From positions 868,001 to 932,000 of the forward strand of contig NZ_VFMY01000001.1 in the NCBI RefSeq assembly GCF_006715305.1: 64,000 nt of DNA, read 5' to 3'. The notes beneath the pieces are model-generated. The model had not been told where the DNA came from. It saw only the letters and a list, made by a program, of their open reading frames with translations, and made no database searches. The stretch's first letter is position 1. Each line of letters opens with the position of its first letter. Positions 18,431 to 26,788 of this stretch are shown here, one piece after another. The stretch is from Arthrobacter sp. SLBN-100. GTDB lineage: Bacteria; Actinomycetota; Actinomycetes; Actinomycetales; Micrococcaceae. The position numbers and the translations under genes are program-made.

Positions 18431-19338
18431 CAGCGCACCTCGCTGGTGGCGTCACTGTAATGGCTCAAGAACAAAGACTCCAGCGACGGCGGCGACACAG
18501 TCAATCCACGAATCCCGGCGGCCGCTACGGCTTCCAGTACCGGTGCCAGGTCCGCGGGGTCCACGTCAAACTCGACAACGCCCCGGGCGGTTGTGGTGCC
18601 CTGTACCCCCGGCAGGGCGGACAGCAGGGCAGCATCAGCGGCCTCGACCCTGAAATGGGTGAGTTTCAGATGACGCAGCTCCGTCAAGGTTCCCGATTCC
18701 ACGGCCCGGCCGGAACGGATGATCGTTACCCTGCCGCAGAGCTGTTCGACTTCGCTAAGGATGTGGCTGGAGAGCAGCACTGTGGCACCGTCTGCGCTGA
18801 CGCGCTGAACCTGCCGGCGGAAGACCGAATCCATCACCGGGTCCAGGCCTGCACTGGGCTCATCGAGCAGATACAGCCGCGCCGGGCGGGCGAACGCTGC
18901 GATCAGTGCCACCTTCTGACGGTTGCCTTTGGAATACGTCCGCGCTTTGCGCCGCGGATCCAACTCAAACTCGTCGATCAGGTTCCGGCGAAGCCGCTCA
19001 TCGGGTCCGCCGCGCAGACCGGTGAGCAGGTCTATGACCTCGCCGCCGGACAGGTTCGGCCACAAGCTCACATCCCCGGGAACATAAGCAACTTCCCGGT
19101 GGGCGCGGACCGGGTCCTGCCACGGATCCAACCCGAACACGCGCGCCGTACCCGATGACGGGCGGATGAGCCCGAGGAGCACCCGCAAGGTTGTTGATTT
19201 ACCGGCGCCGTTGGGGCCGAGGAACCCATGGACCTCGCCGGGACACACGCGCAGGTCAAGTCCGTCCAAGGCACGCGTCCTGCCGAAATTCTTTCCGAGC
19301 TGTGCGGCGTCAATGATCAGATCTGATGGTGAAGTCAT
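18430..19338 (-). CDS. ABC exporter ATP-binding protein
   Basis: A 302-residue ATPase with Walker A GPNGAGKST (about 41), a signature-like YSKGNRQKV in place of the usual LSGGQ, Walker B LYLLDEPSAGLDP, and the H-loop SSHILSEVE. The C-terminal extension after residue 220 is typical of DrrA-type drug exporters. The ATG at 19338 (MTSPSDLI) is preferred to an earlier codon. It pairs with the permease immediately downstream. Confidence 0.93.
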   Translation of the reverse strand: MTSPSDLIIDAAQLGKNFGRTRALDGLDLRVCPGEVHGFLGPNGAGKSTTLRVLLGLIRPSSGTARVFGLDPWQDPVRAHREVAYVPGDVSLWPNLSGGEVIDLLTGLRGGPDERLRRNLIDEFELDPRRKARTYSKGNRQKVALIAAFARPARLYLLDEPSAGLDPVMDSVFRRQVQRVSADGATVLLSSHILSEVEQLCGRVTIIRSGRAVESGTLTELRHLKLTHFRVEAADAALLSALPGVQGTTTARGVVEFDVDPADLAPVLEAVAAAGIRGLTVSPPSLESLFLSHYSDATSEVR

Positions 19339-19643
19339 GGCGGGTCCCGTTCCCTCGGTCCAGCAACAACCACCGAGGCGGCTGCCACGGCGTTCCGCGG
19401 GCACAACCTCCCGCGGGCCGACCAGGCTTCCCGGCTCTCCAATGCACAGCCTACGTCCGCTCCGACCTGCGAGGGAAGAGCCCCTTCACGCGAGGTATTG
19501 GCAGGAGGCAACAGGGAGCCACCGCGTAGGGGCATGGCCATGCAGAACCCTGACCGGCCGTCGTGAACGCCAGCTGAGCCGGAACTGCGCCAGGCGTGCG
19601 CTGGACGCCTCAACTCCCCTGCAGTCCGGGCTCCAAACCCGCC
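19339..19643. other. 305-bp gap without a recognisable gene
   Basis: Between the exporter ATPase start and the DUF1918 gene. Open frames here are short and resemble nothing known. It must hold the exporter promoter, but no clear -35/-10 pair or operator stood out. Confidence 0.5.
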
Positions 19644-19835
19644 CTAGTGCCCGTTGCCGTGCTCGACGGCGAAATCACCGCCGGGGTACATGATGGTTTC
19701 GTGCCCGTCGTCAAAGCGGACAAGGTAGGGCGGCGCTCCACCCTGGCCGCGGACCTCAAGAATCACGCCATGCCGGTCAGTGGACCCGACGTTCCTGCCA
19801 TGCACGATGATCCGGTCGCCTTGTGTTGCCTCCAT
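19644..19835 (-). CDS. DUF1918 domain protein
   Basis: A 63-residue protein beginning MEATQGDRIIVHGRNVG and ending with the family pattern PPYLVRFDDGHETIMYPGGDFAVEH. It is a small SH3-like barrel common in actinobacteria, function unknown. The ATG at 19835 has a textbook SD, GGAGGTGA, five bases upstream; the much longer reading frame through it is not a gene. Confidence 0.88.
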   Translation of the reverse strand: MEATQGDRIIVHGRNVGSTDRHGVILEVRGQGGAPPYLVRFDDGHETIMYPGGDFAVEHGNGH

Positions 19836-19919
19836 GGCAATCACCTCCAGCCCTAGGTTACGACTCCCGGCGCGGACCGGAAAGGGGCGGGGACAAAGCC
19901 GGCATGGCAGGATTCCACC

Positions 19920-20429
19920 ATGCCGCTGAACATTTTGCTGCTCGCCGATACCCACGTCCCCAAGCGCGCCAAAGCACTGCCTGCGCAGGTGTGGGCCGCC
20001 GTCGAAAACGCCGATGCGGTCTTCCACGCCGGGGACTGGGTGACGGCCGATCTGCTGGACCTGCTCGAGCAGCGCAGCCGCTCCCTGGTGGGCGTCTACG
20101 GAAACAACGACGGCCCCGACCTGCGGGCCCGGCTGCCGGAAACAGCAGCAGTCACGCTGGACGACGTCCGGTTTGCGATGGTTCACGAAACCGGTCAGGC
20201 CAAAGGCCGGGAGGCGCGGTGCGAGCAGCTCTACCCTGCTGCCGACGTGCTGGTTTTCGGGCACAGCCACATCCCGTGGGACTCGGTCTCCCCCCGGGGA
20301 CTGCGGCTGCTGAACCCCGGCTCCCCTACCGACCGGCGCCGCCAGCCTGCCTGCACCTACATGACGGCCGTGGCGGACGCCGGCGTCCTGAGGGAGGTCC
20401 GGCTGGTAGAAGTCCACCGGGACAAGTAG
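19920..20429 (+). CDS. YfcE-type metallophosphoesterase
   Basis: A 169-residue calcineurin-like phosphodiesterase with all metal motifs: LLADTHVPK, HAGDWV, GVYGNNDGPD, MVHETG and FGHSHIPW. The YfcE/MJ0936 class acts on small phosphodiesters. The natural substrate is unknown. Divergent from DUF1918 with 84 bp between starts. Confidence 0.9.
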   Translation: MPLNILLLADTHVPKRAKALPAQVWAAVENADAVFHAGDWVTADLLDLLEQRSRSLVGVYGNNDGPDLRARLPETAAVTLDDVRFAMVHETGQAKGREARCEQLYPAADVLVFGHSHIPWDSVSPRGLRLLNPGSPTDRRRQPACTYMTAVADAGVLREVRLVEVHRDK

Positions 20430-20531
20430 ACGCCGCCAAAGACTGAGCGGCGGCGAAAGCTGAACCAGATCCGCACTGATCGAAACCGAATCCGGGTTGG
20501 CAGTGCCCGCCTGATTGCCTAGGCTGGAACG

Positions 20532-20546
20532 GTAAGCATACTTAGC
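20532..20546 (+). promoter_or_regulatory. Palindromic motif upstream of the SDR gene
   Basis: GTAAGCATACTTAGC contains TAAG-CATA-CTTA, an interrupted palindrome about 38 bp before the SDR start codon. The same 11-mer GTAAGCATACT recurs at 30183, similarly placed before an acidic stress-like gene. A shared stress regulator or promoter element is inferred. Confidence 0.45.
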
Positions 20547-20583
20547 TTTTAGTGTTCCACCCCTACCCGCCAGGAGGACCACC

Positions 20584-21477
20584 ATGACTGACCAGTACAC
20601 CTTCCGTAATCCCGTCACCGCCTACGAAAAGATCTCGCCGCCGGAGCAGCACCAGCCCGAGCCAGGCCTGGATGCGGAGCTGGCCCCGAAGGCCGATCTC
20701 GGCGAGGAAACCTACCGTGGCACGGGCCGCTTGGAGGGCCGGAAGGCGATCGTCACAGGGGCCGATTCCGGGATCGGCGCGGCCACCGCCATTGCTTTCG
20801 CCCGCGAGGGGGCCGACGTCGTCCTTTCCTACCTGCCCGAGGAAGAAGAGGACGCAGCCCGCATCGCCGGCATCATCGAAGCCGCCGGCCGAAAGGCCGT
20901 CAAGGTTCCCGGCGACCTGAAGGACCCCGCCGCCTGCCAGGACTTGGTGGACACTGCCGTGGCCGTGCTGGGCGGAGTGGACATCCTGGTCAACAACGCC
21001 GGAAAGCAGGTGGCGCAGGAGGACATCAGCCAGATCACGGACGAACAGTTCGACCACACCCAAAAGACGAACGTCTACGCAATGTTCCGGGTCACCAAGG
21101 CCGCGGTTCCACACATGCCGGCCGGTTCCACCATCATCAACACCACCTCAATCCAGGCGTACAACCCGTCCCCCACGCTGCTGGACTACGCCACCACCAA
21201 GGCGAGCATCAACAACTTCACCAAGGGCCTGGCCCAGCAGCTCGCGCCCAAGGGCATCCGCGTGAACGCAGTTGCGCCCGGGCCCATCTGGACGCCGCTG
21301 CAGGTCAGCAGTGGCCAACCAAAGGAGCAACTGCCGGAGTTCGGCCAGTCCACGCCCCTGGGCCGGGCGGGCCAGCCCGCCGAACTCGCCCCGGCCTACG
21401 TTTTCCTGGCCTCGCCGGAGTCCAGTTATGTCCTGGGGGAAACCCTGAACGTTAACGGCGGAAGCCCCACCCCGTAG
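20584..21477 (+). CDS. SDR oxidoreductase (general stress protein 39/YghA type)
   Basis: A 297-residue short-chain dehydrogenase. It has the cofactor motif VTGADSGIGAATAIAF (about 59), NNAGKQ (about 138), the catalytic Ser in STIINTTS and YATTKAS (about 202). The N-terminal extension of some 50 residues (PPEQHQPEPG) is typical of the GSP39/YghA group induced by general stress. The ATG has AGGAGG at six bases. A hairpin follows at 21494. Confidence 0.92.
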   Translation: MTDQYTFRNPVTAYEKISPPEQHQPEPGLDAELAPKADLGEETYRGTGRLEGRKAIVTGADSGIGAATAIAFAREGADVVLSYLPEEEEDAARIAGIIEAAGRKAVKVPGDLKDPAACQDLVDTAVAVLGGVDILVNNAGKQVAQEDISQITDEQFDHTQKTNVYAMFRVTKAAVPHMPAGSTIINTTSIQAYNPSPTLLDYATTKASINNFTKGLAQQLAPKGIRVNAVAPGPIWTPLQVSSGQPKEQLPEFGQSTPLGRAGQPAELAPAYVFLASPESSYVLGETLNVNGGSPTP

Positions 21478-21493
21478 CGCCGGACAAAGGACG

Positions 21494-21540
21494 GCCGACG
21501 GCGGTGCCTTGCGCTGGATGAGCGGGGCACCGCCGTCGGC
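21494..21540. terminator. Hairpin between convergent genes
   Basis: A perfect 15-bp inverted repeat (GCCGACGGCGGTGCC and its complement) with a 17-nt loop lies between the SDR and DUF1810 stops. It has no T tract, so it is a plausible but not classical terminator. Confidence 0.6.
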
Positions 21541-21541
21541 G

Positions 21542-21985
21542 CTAGTCTTCGTCCCGGCCGGCGAGCAGATCGTCGGTGGCGGGGTCGGGCTGGCCGTCGA
21601 AGAACCGCGCCAGGACCGTCTTGAAGACGGTTTCCCCCGGGGCTGCGCGCGTGAACAGCGTCATGGACGAGTGCAGCTTCCGGGCGTCGACGCCGCCAAA
21701 AATGTCCCCCGCGGTGCGGTCTGGATGGGCGGTGAGGACTTGGGCGCACTCGAGCAGCCGCGGACCCAATACCGGGTGGTCCAGGTACTCCCTGGCTTCT
21801 TCGAGGGAGCTAATGGCGTAGCGGCGGGATGTCTCGCTGTGGCCCAGGCCCGCGAGCTGCGGAAAAATGAACCACATCCAGTGACCGGACTTGCTGCCCA
21901 ATTGCAGTTCGGCCAGCGCCTGGTCAAAAATCCCGCCGTTGTCCTGCGCGGCAACAAAGCGTTCCAGGTCATAGCGATCGTTCAC
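21542..21985 (-). CDS. DUF1810 family protein
   Basis: A 147-residue calpastatin-like DUF1810 protein (YDLERFVAAQ, GSKSGHWMWFIFPQLAGLG, DRTAGDIFGGVDARKLHSSMTLF). Its biochemical role is unclear. The GTG start at 21985 has AAGGAGA five bases upstream. It overlaps the end of the AlkD-like gene by 17 bp and closes a three-gene operon. Confidence 0.88.
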   Translation of the reverse strand: MNDRYDLERFVAAQDNGGIFDQALAELQLGSKSGHWMWFIFPQLAGLGHSETSRRYAISSLEEAREYLDHPVLGPRLLECAQVLTAHPDRTAGDIFGGVDARKLHSSMTLFTRAAPGETVFKTVLARFFDGQPDPATDDLLAGRDED

Positions 21986-22538
21986 GGGTGTCTCCTTGTG
22001 GTGGGGCTTCGGGTGTGGATTGCTGCTCGAGGAAAGCGGCTGCGTTGCGTAACTGCGTATCCGGGTCTGTCCGCCACCGGGCAAGGACAATGTTGGCCCG
22101 CTGCCGGTCGCGGCCATTGAGCCGCGCAAGGAATGGGGCCACCACGTCGGCCAGCAGCGGGTCAGCCAGCTCCCGGGTTCCGGCGGACCGGAGGAAGCTT
22201 TCGATCCGCGTCAGGTCCGAATGGCGCAGCAGCGCCGCCTTGGTTTGCAGCAGCACGATGGCGGCGAGCCGGCGCTCGTAGACCGCGCGGGAGCCAGGCC
22301 GCGGCTGTCCCCACAGCGCCGAGGCCAACTGCACCACGGCGTCGTGATCGAGGTCCTTGTACTTCCGCAGGGCATCACGGATGGTTCCCCGGACGGCGCC
22401 GATGGAGGATCCGTAGGAGGTGAGCGCGCCGCCCAGCCGGCCCTCGACGTCGTCCGCCCGGAACCAGGCACCCTCATTCTGCAGGGTGCGGTCAACAAAC
22501 CCGGCAGCGGCTGCAACAATATCGACGCTGCTGCTCAT
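21969..22538 (-). CDS. AlkD-like HEAT-repeat protein (putative DNA alkylation repair)
   Basis: A 189-residue all-helical protein of the AlkD/HEAT type: WFRADDVEGRLGGALTSYGSSIGAVRGTIRDALRKY and the helix pair VYERRLAAIVLLQTKAALLRHSDL. In AlkD this fold excises N3/N7-alkyl purines. This one is shorter than canonical AlkD and the catalytic Asp and Trp residues cannot be assigned with confidence. The ATG overlaps the DksA-like gene stop by 4 bp. Confidence 0.7.
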   Translation of the reverse strand: MSSSVDIVAAAAGFVDRTLQNEGAWFRADDVEGRLGGALTSYGSSIGAVRGTIRDALRKYKDLDHDAVVQLASALWGQPRPGSRAVYERRLAAIVLLQTKAALLRHSDLTRIESFLRSAGTRELADPLLADVVAPFLARLNGRDRQRANIVLARWRTDPDTQLRNAAAFLEQQSTPEAPPQGDTRERSL

Positions 22539-22894
22539 CGGATCCGGCCTGCCGACGCATGACGGATGCAAAACGGCGTCCAGGGGCGCGCCTCCAGCCG
22601 GCCGTCAGCGATAGCTTCCCCGCAGACGGCGCAGGTCCCGTAGGTGCCGTCGGCGATCCTGGCGAGGGCCGCCTCCACCTGGTCCAGTCCGGCGCTGCTT
22701 TGCTGCAGGAGTGCCGAGGCCTGCGACAGTTCGAAGGCGATGGTGGAGCCTTCCGGATCGTGTTCGTCATCCACGTTCGAATCCTGGCGGGCGGAGTTTG
22801 CCGAGGCGATGTCGGCGCGGAGGGCCGGAAGCAACGCCGCTTTCCGCGCCCGCTCCTCCTCGAGCAGGATCCGGAACCGTTCGAAGTCAGGCAT
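22535..22894 (-). CDS. TraR/DksA-family zinc-finger protein
   Basis: A 119-residue protein with a long N-terminal helix hairpin (coiled coil) and a C-terminal zinc finger. The first pair is CAVC (about 89) and the second is FCIRH, so the fourth ligand appears to be His or absent instead of Cys. DksA-type proteins insert into the RNA polymerase secondary channel. It is first in an operon with AlkD-like and DUF1810 genes. Confidence 0.88.
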   Translation of the reverse strand: MPDFERFRILLEEERARKAALLPALRADIASANSARQDSNVDDEHDPEGSTIAFELSQASALLQQSSAGLDQVEAALARIADGTYGTCAVCGEAIADGRLEARPWTPFCIRHASAGRIR

Positions 22895-22912
22895 GGGAAA
22901 AGCCTAGCGGGG

Positions 22913-24256
22913 TCAGTACCAGTTGTTGGCCGCCGAGTGGTTCCAGGCCCCGCACGGAGAGCCGTAGCGGCCGCGGATGTAGCCCAGGCCCCATTCGATC
23001 TGGGTCCGGTAACTGGTGAGCCAGTCACTGCCGGCGCTGGAGTATTTTCCGGGCGGAAGTGCCTGGGCTATTCCATAGGCGCCGGAGTAGGGGTTCGTGG
23101 CGGTAGTCAGCCAGTTTGATTCCTTGGTCCAGAGCTGGGCGAGGCAGAGGAACTGGTCCTGGCCCCAGCCGTACGAGCCCAGCCTGCCCGAGGCGTAGCT
23201 TTTGGCGCCTGCCGGGTCATTGACGGCGCCGCCGGGAACGGAGGGCACGACGACGGGCGGCGGGCTGGGTGCCACGGGCAAGGCGGGTGCGGGGGCAGGA
23301 TTTGCCGGCGCCGGGTTGTTAGGTGCCGGATTGCCGGGTGCGGGGTCGTCGGGTACGCGATTTGCCGGTGCGGGGACGGGCGGAGCGGGCGGTCGGACGG
23401 CAGCCGCTGCGGCTGCCCTGGCTGCCGCTTCGGCCTGCTGCCGGGCCTGCTCTTCGGCTGCGGCGCGCTTGGCGGCCTGCGCTGCCTCATAAGCGGCAAG
23501 TGCCGCCTGGCCCTGCCGGTAGGCTCCCTCAACTTCCGCCGTCGTGCCCTTGAGGGAGGCCAGTTGGGCTGTCAACTCCTCGCTGCGCTGCCGGCTTTCC
23601 GCCACCTGGCGCGCCATCGCCTCCTGCGCGGACCGGGCGGCGTCGAGCTTGGCCTTGGCTTCAAGGGACAGCCGCTCACGTTCGGCTCTGGCAGCACTTT
23701 CCTGGGCAGCCAACGAGGATGCGATCCGGCCACCGGCTTCGGCCTTTGTGACCAGCCCCGCCGTTTTGTCCCCGACGATTTGCACCACGTTGAGCCCCTG
23801 AATGCTGTTGGCCTGGATCGCATCCAGGGCAACGAAGAATCCCATGGTGGTGCCGCCGGTTTTGTAGGACTGGGCCGCGAGGGCACCAAGTTCCTTCCGG
23901 TGCCGGGACAGATCGGCGTTGGCCTGTGAGACCTGGGCGGTGAGGGCCTCCACTCTTGCGCTGGCACTCTGCAGCGCAGAGTCTGTGACAGCATAGTCGG
24001 CTGCCGACTGGACGGCGGCTGTACCCAAGGACTCGGACTGGGCCTGCAGGTCACCCAAAAGGCCGTCAATCCTGCTGATTTCAGCGGCCTTGCCAGCCTC
24101 GGTCTGCTTTGCTTCCTGCACATCCTCCCAGGAGGGGTAATCGCCGGTCGGGTCGCTTTCCGCTGCGCCCGCCGGTGCCAGCCCCAGTATTGCGGTCAGG
24201 GCCACCAGAAGCGCCGCCGGCAGGAGGGACCGGGCTTTTGTAACGAACCGAGACAT
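22913..24256 (-). CDS. Secreted coiled-coil protein with lysozyme-like C-terminal domain
   Basis: A 447-residue exported protein. A signal peptide (to about APAGAA) is followed by a coiled coil of some 230 residues (about 40-280), a Pro/Ala/Asn linker made of near-repeats of NPAPANPAP, and a C-terminal transglycosylase-like domain (LAQLWTKESNW with the likely catalytic Glu, NPYSGAYGIAQALPPGK, and IRGRYGSPCGAW). The architecture resembles Rpf/PcsB-type peptidoglycan remodelling proteins. Divisome or wall-turnover function is inferred. Confidence 0.85.
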   Translation of the reverse strand: MSRFVTKARSLLPAALLVALTAILGLAPAGAAESDPTGDYPSWEDVQEAKQTEAGKAAEISRIDGLLGDLQAQSESLGTAAVQSAADYAVTDSALQSASARVEALTAQVSQANADLSRHRKELGALAAQSYKTGGTTMGFFVALDAIQANSIQGLNVVQIVGDKTAGLVTKAEAGGRIASSLAAQESAARAERERLSLEAKAKLDAARSAQEAMARQVAESRQRSEELTAQLASLKGTTAEVEGAYRQGQAALAAYEAAQAAKRAAAEEQARQQAEAAARAAAAAAVRPPAPPVPAPANRVPDDPAPGNPAPNNPAPANPAPAPALPVAPSPPPVVVPSVPGGAVNDPAGAKSYASGRLGSYGWGQDQFLCLAQLWTKESNWLTTATNPYSGAYGIAQALPPGKYSSAGSDWLTSYRTQIEWGLGYIRGRYGSPCGAWNHSAANNWY

Positions 24257-24361
24257 AGTCCGGAAGTTTACCGGCTTCAACCTCTGGTTGAAGGCCAGCG
24301 TCCTGACATCGTTATGCAGCGGAGACCTCCCGCTTCCTCCCGGCGGGCAGGACGGTGCACT

Positions 24362-25336
24362 TCAGAGGTGCTGGCTGAACCAGGCGAGGGTGTCTTTCCA
24401 GGCGGCTGTGGCCTGGGCCTCGTTGTACTGGTCACCGGTGTCATTGTGGAACGCGTGGCCCACACCGGGGTAGACAGTGAGCTGATGGACAACGTCGGTG
24501 GCAGCGAGCGCATCCTTGAGCGCCGGCATGGCACCCGTGATGCGTTGATCCAGCTCTGCATATACACCGAAGACCGCAGGCTTGATCCCCGGCACCTTGC
24601 CCAGGTCAGGGGCGGGCCCATAAAAAGCCGAGGTCGCCTTCAGCCCGTCCAGCTCTGTGGCTGCCTGCCAGGTGATGCCGCCACCGAAACAGTAACCGGT
24701 CATGGCAATTCGTTCACCCTCCACGAAGTCCTGGCCCCGGAGGTACTCCAGTGCCGCTCCAAAGTCGGCGATGTGCCGCTGGGCCCCGGCCGTGGTGAGG
24801 GCGCCGGGAACAGCATCGCGGTCCATGCCGGCGGTTCCGCCTTCCCGGCTCAGCAGGTCCAGGGCAAGGGCCACGTAGCCCTCTTTCGCGAAGCGTCGCG
24901 CCACGTCCTGGATGTGGGGTGTCAGGCCACGGTTCTCGTGGCAGATCAGCACTGCAGGACGGGGCCCGGTCGACTCCGGGCGGGCCAAGTAGGCGCTGAC
25001 AGAGGTTCCGCCGGACGGAAACTGGACGGTCGCCGTCGTCATTCCAGCAGCACCCTCAGGTACGGAGAGCGGGCTTTTCGCCCCGGGCACCGCACCGGAA
25101 CCGGCCGTTCCGGAGGCAGTCGACGCAGAGGCCTCGGGCGCGGGAATCGGGTCGGTGCTGCGGGGCATCTCACTGGGCGTGCAGCCGACCAGCAGCATCG
25201 CGGCCGCGGCAGCCGCCATACTGCCGGTAATGAAGGCCACCCGCCGGGTGAACGTCCGGTGGCTTAAAGTCCCGGCGCGGTAGTCGTCAAAGAATTCTTC
25301 GATCAGATACTTCTCATACTTGCCGAGCTGAGTCAC
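24362..25336 (-). CDS. Dienelactone hydrolase-family exported lipoprotein
   Basis: A 324-residue alpha/beta hydrolase. After a 30-residue N-terminal helix comes a twin-arginine-like segment (FTRRVAFITG) and a lipobox LLVGC, so it may be a Tat-exported lipoprotein. The catalytic Cys is in GYCFGGGIT, with Asp in VYAELDQRITG and His in VGHAFHND. The GTG start at 25336 has AGAGGAGG four bases upstream. The substrate is unknown. Confidence 0.85.
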   Translation of the reverse strand: MTQLGKYEKYLIEEFFDDYRAGTLSHRTFTRRVAFITGSMAAAAAAMLLVGCTPSEMPRSTDPIPAPEASASTASGTAGSGAVPGAKSPLSVPEGAAGMTTATVQFPSGGTSVSAYLARPESTGPRPAVLICHENRGLTPHIQDVARRFAKEGYVALALDLLSREGGTAGMDRDAVPGALTTAGAQRHIADFGAALEYLRGQDFVEGERIAMTGYCFGGGITWQAATELDGLKATSAFYGPAPDLGKVPGIKPAVFGVYAELDQRITGAMPALKDALAATDVVHQLTVYPGVGHAFHNDTGDQYNEAQATAAWKDTLAWFSQHL

Positions 25337-25600
25337 GGGGCCTCCTCTGAGTGCGCTCATCCTCCTACCCTCTGCCCTCGCGGACAAGATTCAGCCACCC
25401 CATTCCGGCGGAGCTTTATTACTTTGTGACAAACAACACCTGGCGGCGTACGGCGTTTCTATCTCCTGAGGTCAAGGCCCGGTGTAGGAAGAATCCAATC
25501 ATTTGCTAAATACGAGAGAAGCCGCTCGTATGTTACCCAAACGTGACAATCGGTCCCGGTGCGGGCTATGGTCTTCAGGTGTCCCTCCCAGACCGGGACA
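25337..25600. other. Leader/promoter region before the riboswitch
   Basis: Together with the riboswitch this fills 474 bp without a gene. It must contain the promoters of both divergent genes. An AT-rich stretch around 25500-25545 is the most likely start region for the rightward transcript. No coding signal was seen. Confidence 0.5.
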
Positions 25601-25604
25601 TTCC

Positions 25605-25795
25605 CATCAGTATGCCGAGCCCTGCCACTGATCCGGGATTCAATCGCTTTCCAGCTGGCAGGGACGGGGGAACCACATTTCCGCGGCCTCCTCAGAGGCC
25701 TTGGGGTCAAGTCGATAGCGCCCTCCGTTCCGTTCGGAGCCGCTCCCGGCCGGGTATCTCCAACCCGAACCCGACAGCTCACCCCGCAGGCATGG
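25605..25795 (+). ncRNA. c-di-AMP (ydaO/yuaA) riboswitch
   Basis: The untranslated leader of the LysM hydrolase gene carries the two sequence hallmarks of the ydaO class: GGGACGGGGGAACCA at 25661-25675, and CCGACAGCTCACCCCGCAGGC at 25771-25791, just before the ribosome-binding region. A GC-rich paired stretch with GTTCCGTTCGGAGC lies between them. In actinobacteria this riboswitch commonly controls secreted wall hydrolases, switching them off when c-di-AMP is high. The outer limits are approximate. Confidence 0.88.
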
Positions 25796-25810
25796 GAGAG
25801 GCGATCAACC

Positions 25811-26671
25811 GTGTCAAAAAATTCCACCACCGCCCGTCACCGCGCGACTCCGGCCCGCTCAATCGCGCTCCAGGGCTTGGCTGTATCAGCCAAGTCGCTT
25901 GGCCGCCCGGCGCTCGCCGTAGCAGCAGCTTCCGGCATTGCCTTCGGTGTGGGCGCCCCGGCCCACGCAGGCGTAACCGGACCGGACACCACCGAGACCA
26001 CTAACACCCAGGCTTACACTGCGCCCGCCGCTGCCGTCGCTGCTCCCGCAGCAGCTGCCGCCAACGTGCACACTGTGGTTTCGGGTGACACCTTGGGTGC
26101 CATCTCGGCTGCCTACGGCGTCAGCCTCAATGACGTTCTGTCGGCCAACGCCCTGGCGATCTCCGCGATCATCTACCCCGGCGACCAGATTCAGATCCCG
26201 GGCGCCGGGTATGTTGCAGCTGCTCCGGCCGCTGCTCCGGCACCCGTCGCCGCTCCTGCTCCGGCCGCCGCTCCTGCACCCGTTCAGGCAGCCGCTGCCC
26301 CGGCTCCGGCCAACACTGGAGTGAACGTGTCCTACGCTTCAGCTCCGGCAGCTGCCACCGGTTCGGGCGCGGGCGCTGCCATCCTGGCGTCGGCCTACGG
26401 CCAGGTGGGCGTCCAGCAGGACTGCACCGCCATGGTGGAGAAGGCCCTGCGCTCGGTGGGTAAGAGTGTTGGCGACCTGGCTCCCGGCCAGTTCTTCCAG
26501 TACGGCTCCGTTGTGGGCACCCCCGCTGCCGGTGACCTGGTGATCACCGCCGGCCACGTCGGCGTGTACGCCGGCAACGGCCAGGTTGTCAGCGGCGGCG
26601 TGGACGGTTACAAGACCGAGGTCCACTCCATCAGCTGGCTCGGGGGCGCTTCCTTCGTCCACGTAGCGTAG
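25811..26671 (+). CDS. Secreted LysM and NlpC/P60-like cell-wall hydrolase
   Basis: A 286-residue exported protein. A signal region ends near GAPAHAG, a LysM domain (HTVVSGDTLGAISAAYGVSLNDV, about 87-135) is followed by a Pro/Ala linker of repeated APAPVAAPAPA, then a C-terminal NlpC/P60-like domain with the likely catalytic Cys in QQDCTAMVEKAL and His in GHVGVYAGNG. It should bind peptidoglycan and cleave stem peptides. The GTG at 25811 starts right after the riboswitch. Confidence 0.9.
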   Translation: MSKNSTTARHRATPARSIALQGLAVSAKSLGRPALAVAAASGIAFGVGAPAHAGVTGPDTTETTNTQAYTAPAAAVAAPAAAAANVHTVVSGDTLGAISAAYGVSLNDVLSANALAISAIIYPGDQIQIPGAGYVAAAPAAAPAPVAAPAPAAAPAPVQAAAAPAPANTGVNVSYASAPAAATGSGAGAAILASAYGQVGVQQDCTAMVEKALRSVGKSVGDLAPGQFFQYGSVVGTPAAGDLVITAGHVGVYAGNGQVVSGGVDGYKTEVHSISWLGGASFVHVA

Positions 26672-26684
26672 CCACACCACCCGG

Positions 26685-26725
26685 ACAGGGGCGGCAGGCG
26701 GGATTATCCCCGCCTGCCGCCCCTG
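26685..26725. terminator. Strong hairpin terminator
   Basis: A perfect 18-bp stem (26685-26702 with 26708-26725) and a 5-nt loop, starting 14 bp after the LysM gene stop. The convergent SelO gene ends 64 bp further on, so it may serve both. Confidence 0.88.
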
Positions 26726-26788
26726 TTTCGTTGTTGGCGCTCGCTGCAACCCCGTCCGCCGGGTGCCGGCTGTGCACGTCCCGTCAGC

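Noticed and set aside
22780..22795. GTTCGAATCC, resembling a tRNA T-loop
   Set aside because: Lies inside the DksA-like coding sequence and no acceptor or anticodon arms could be folded around it.
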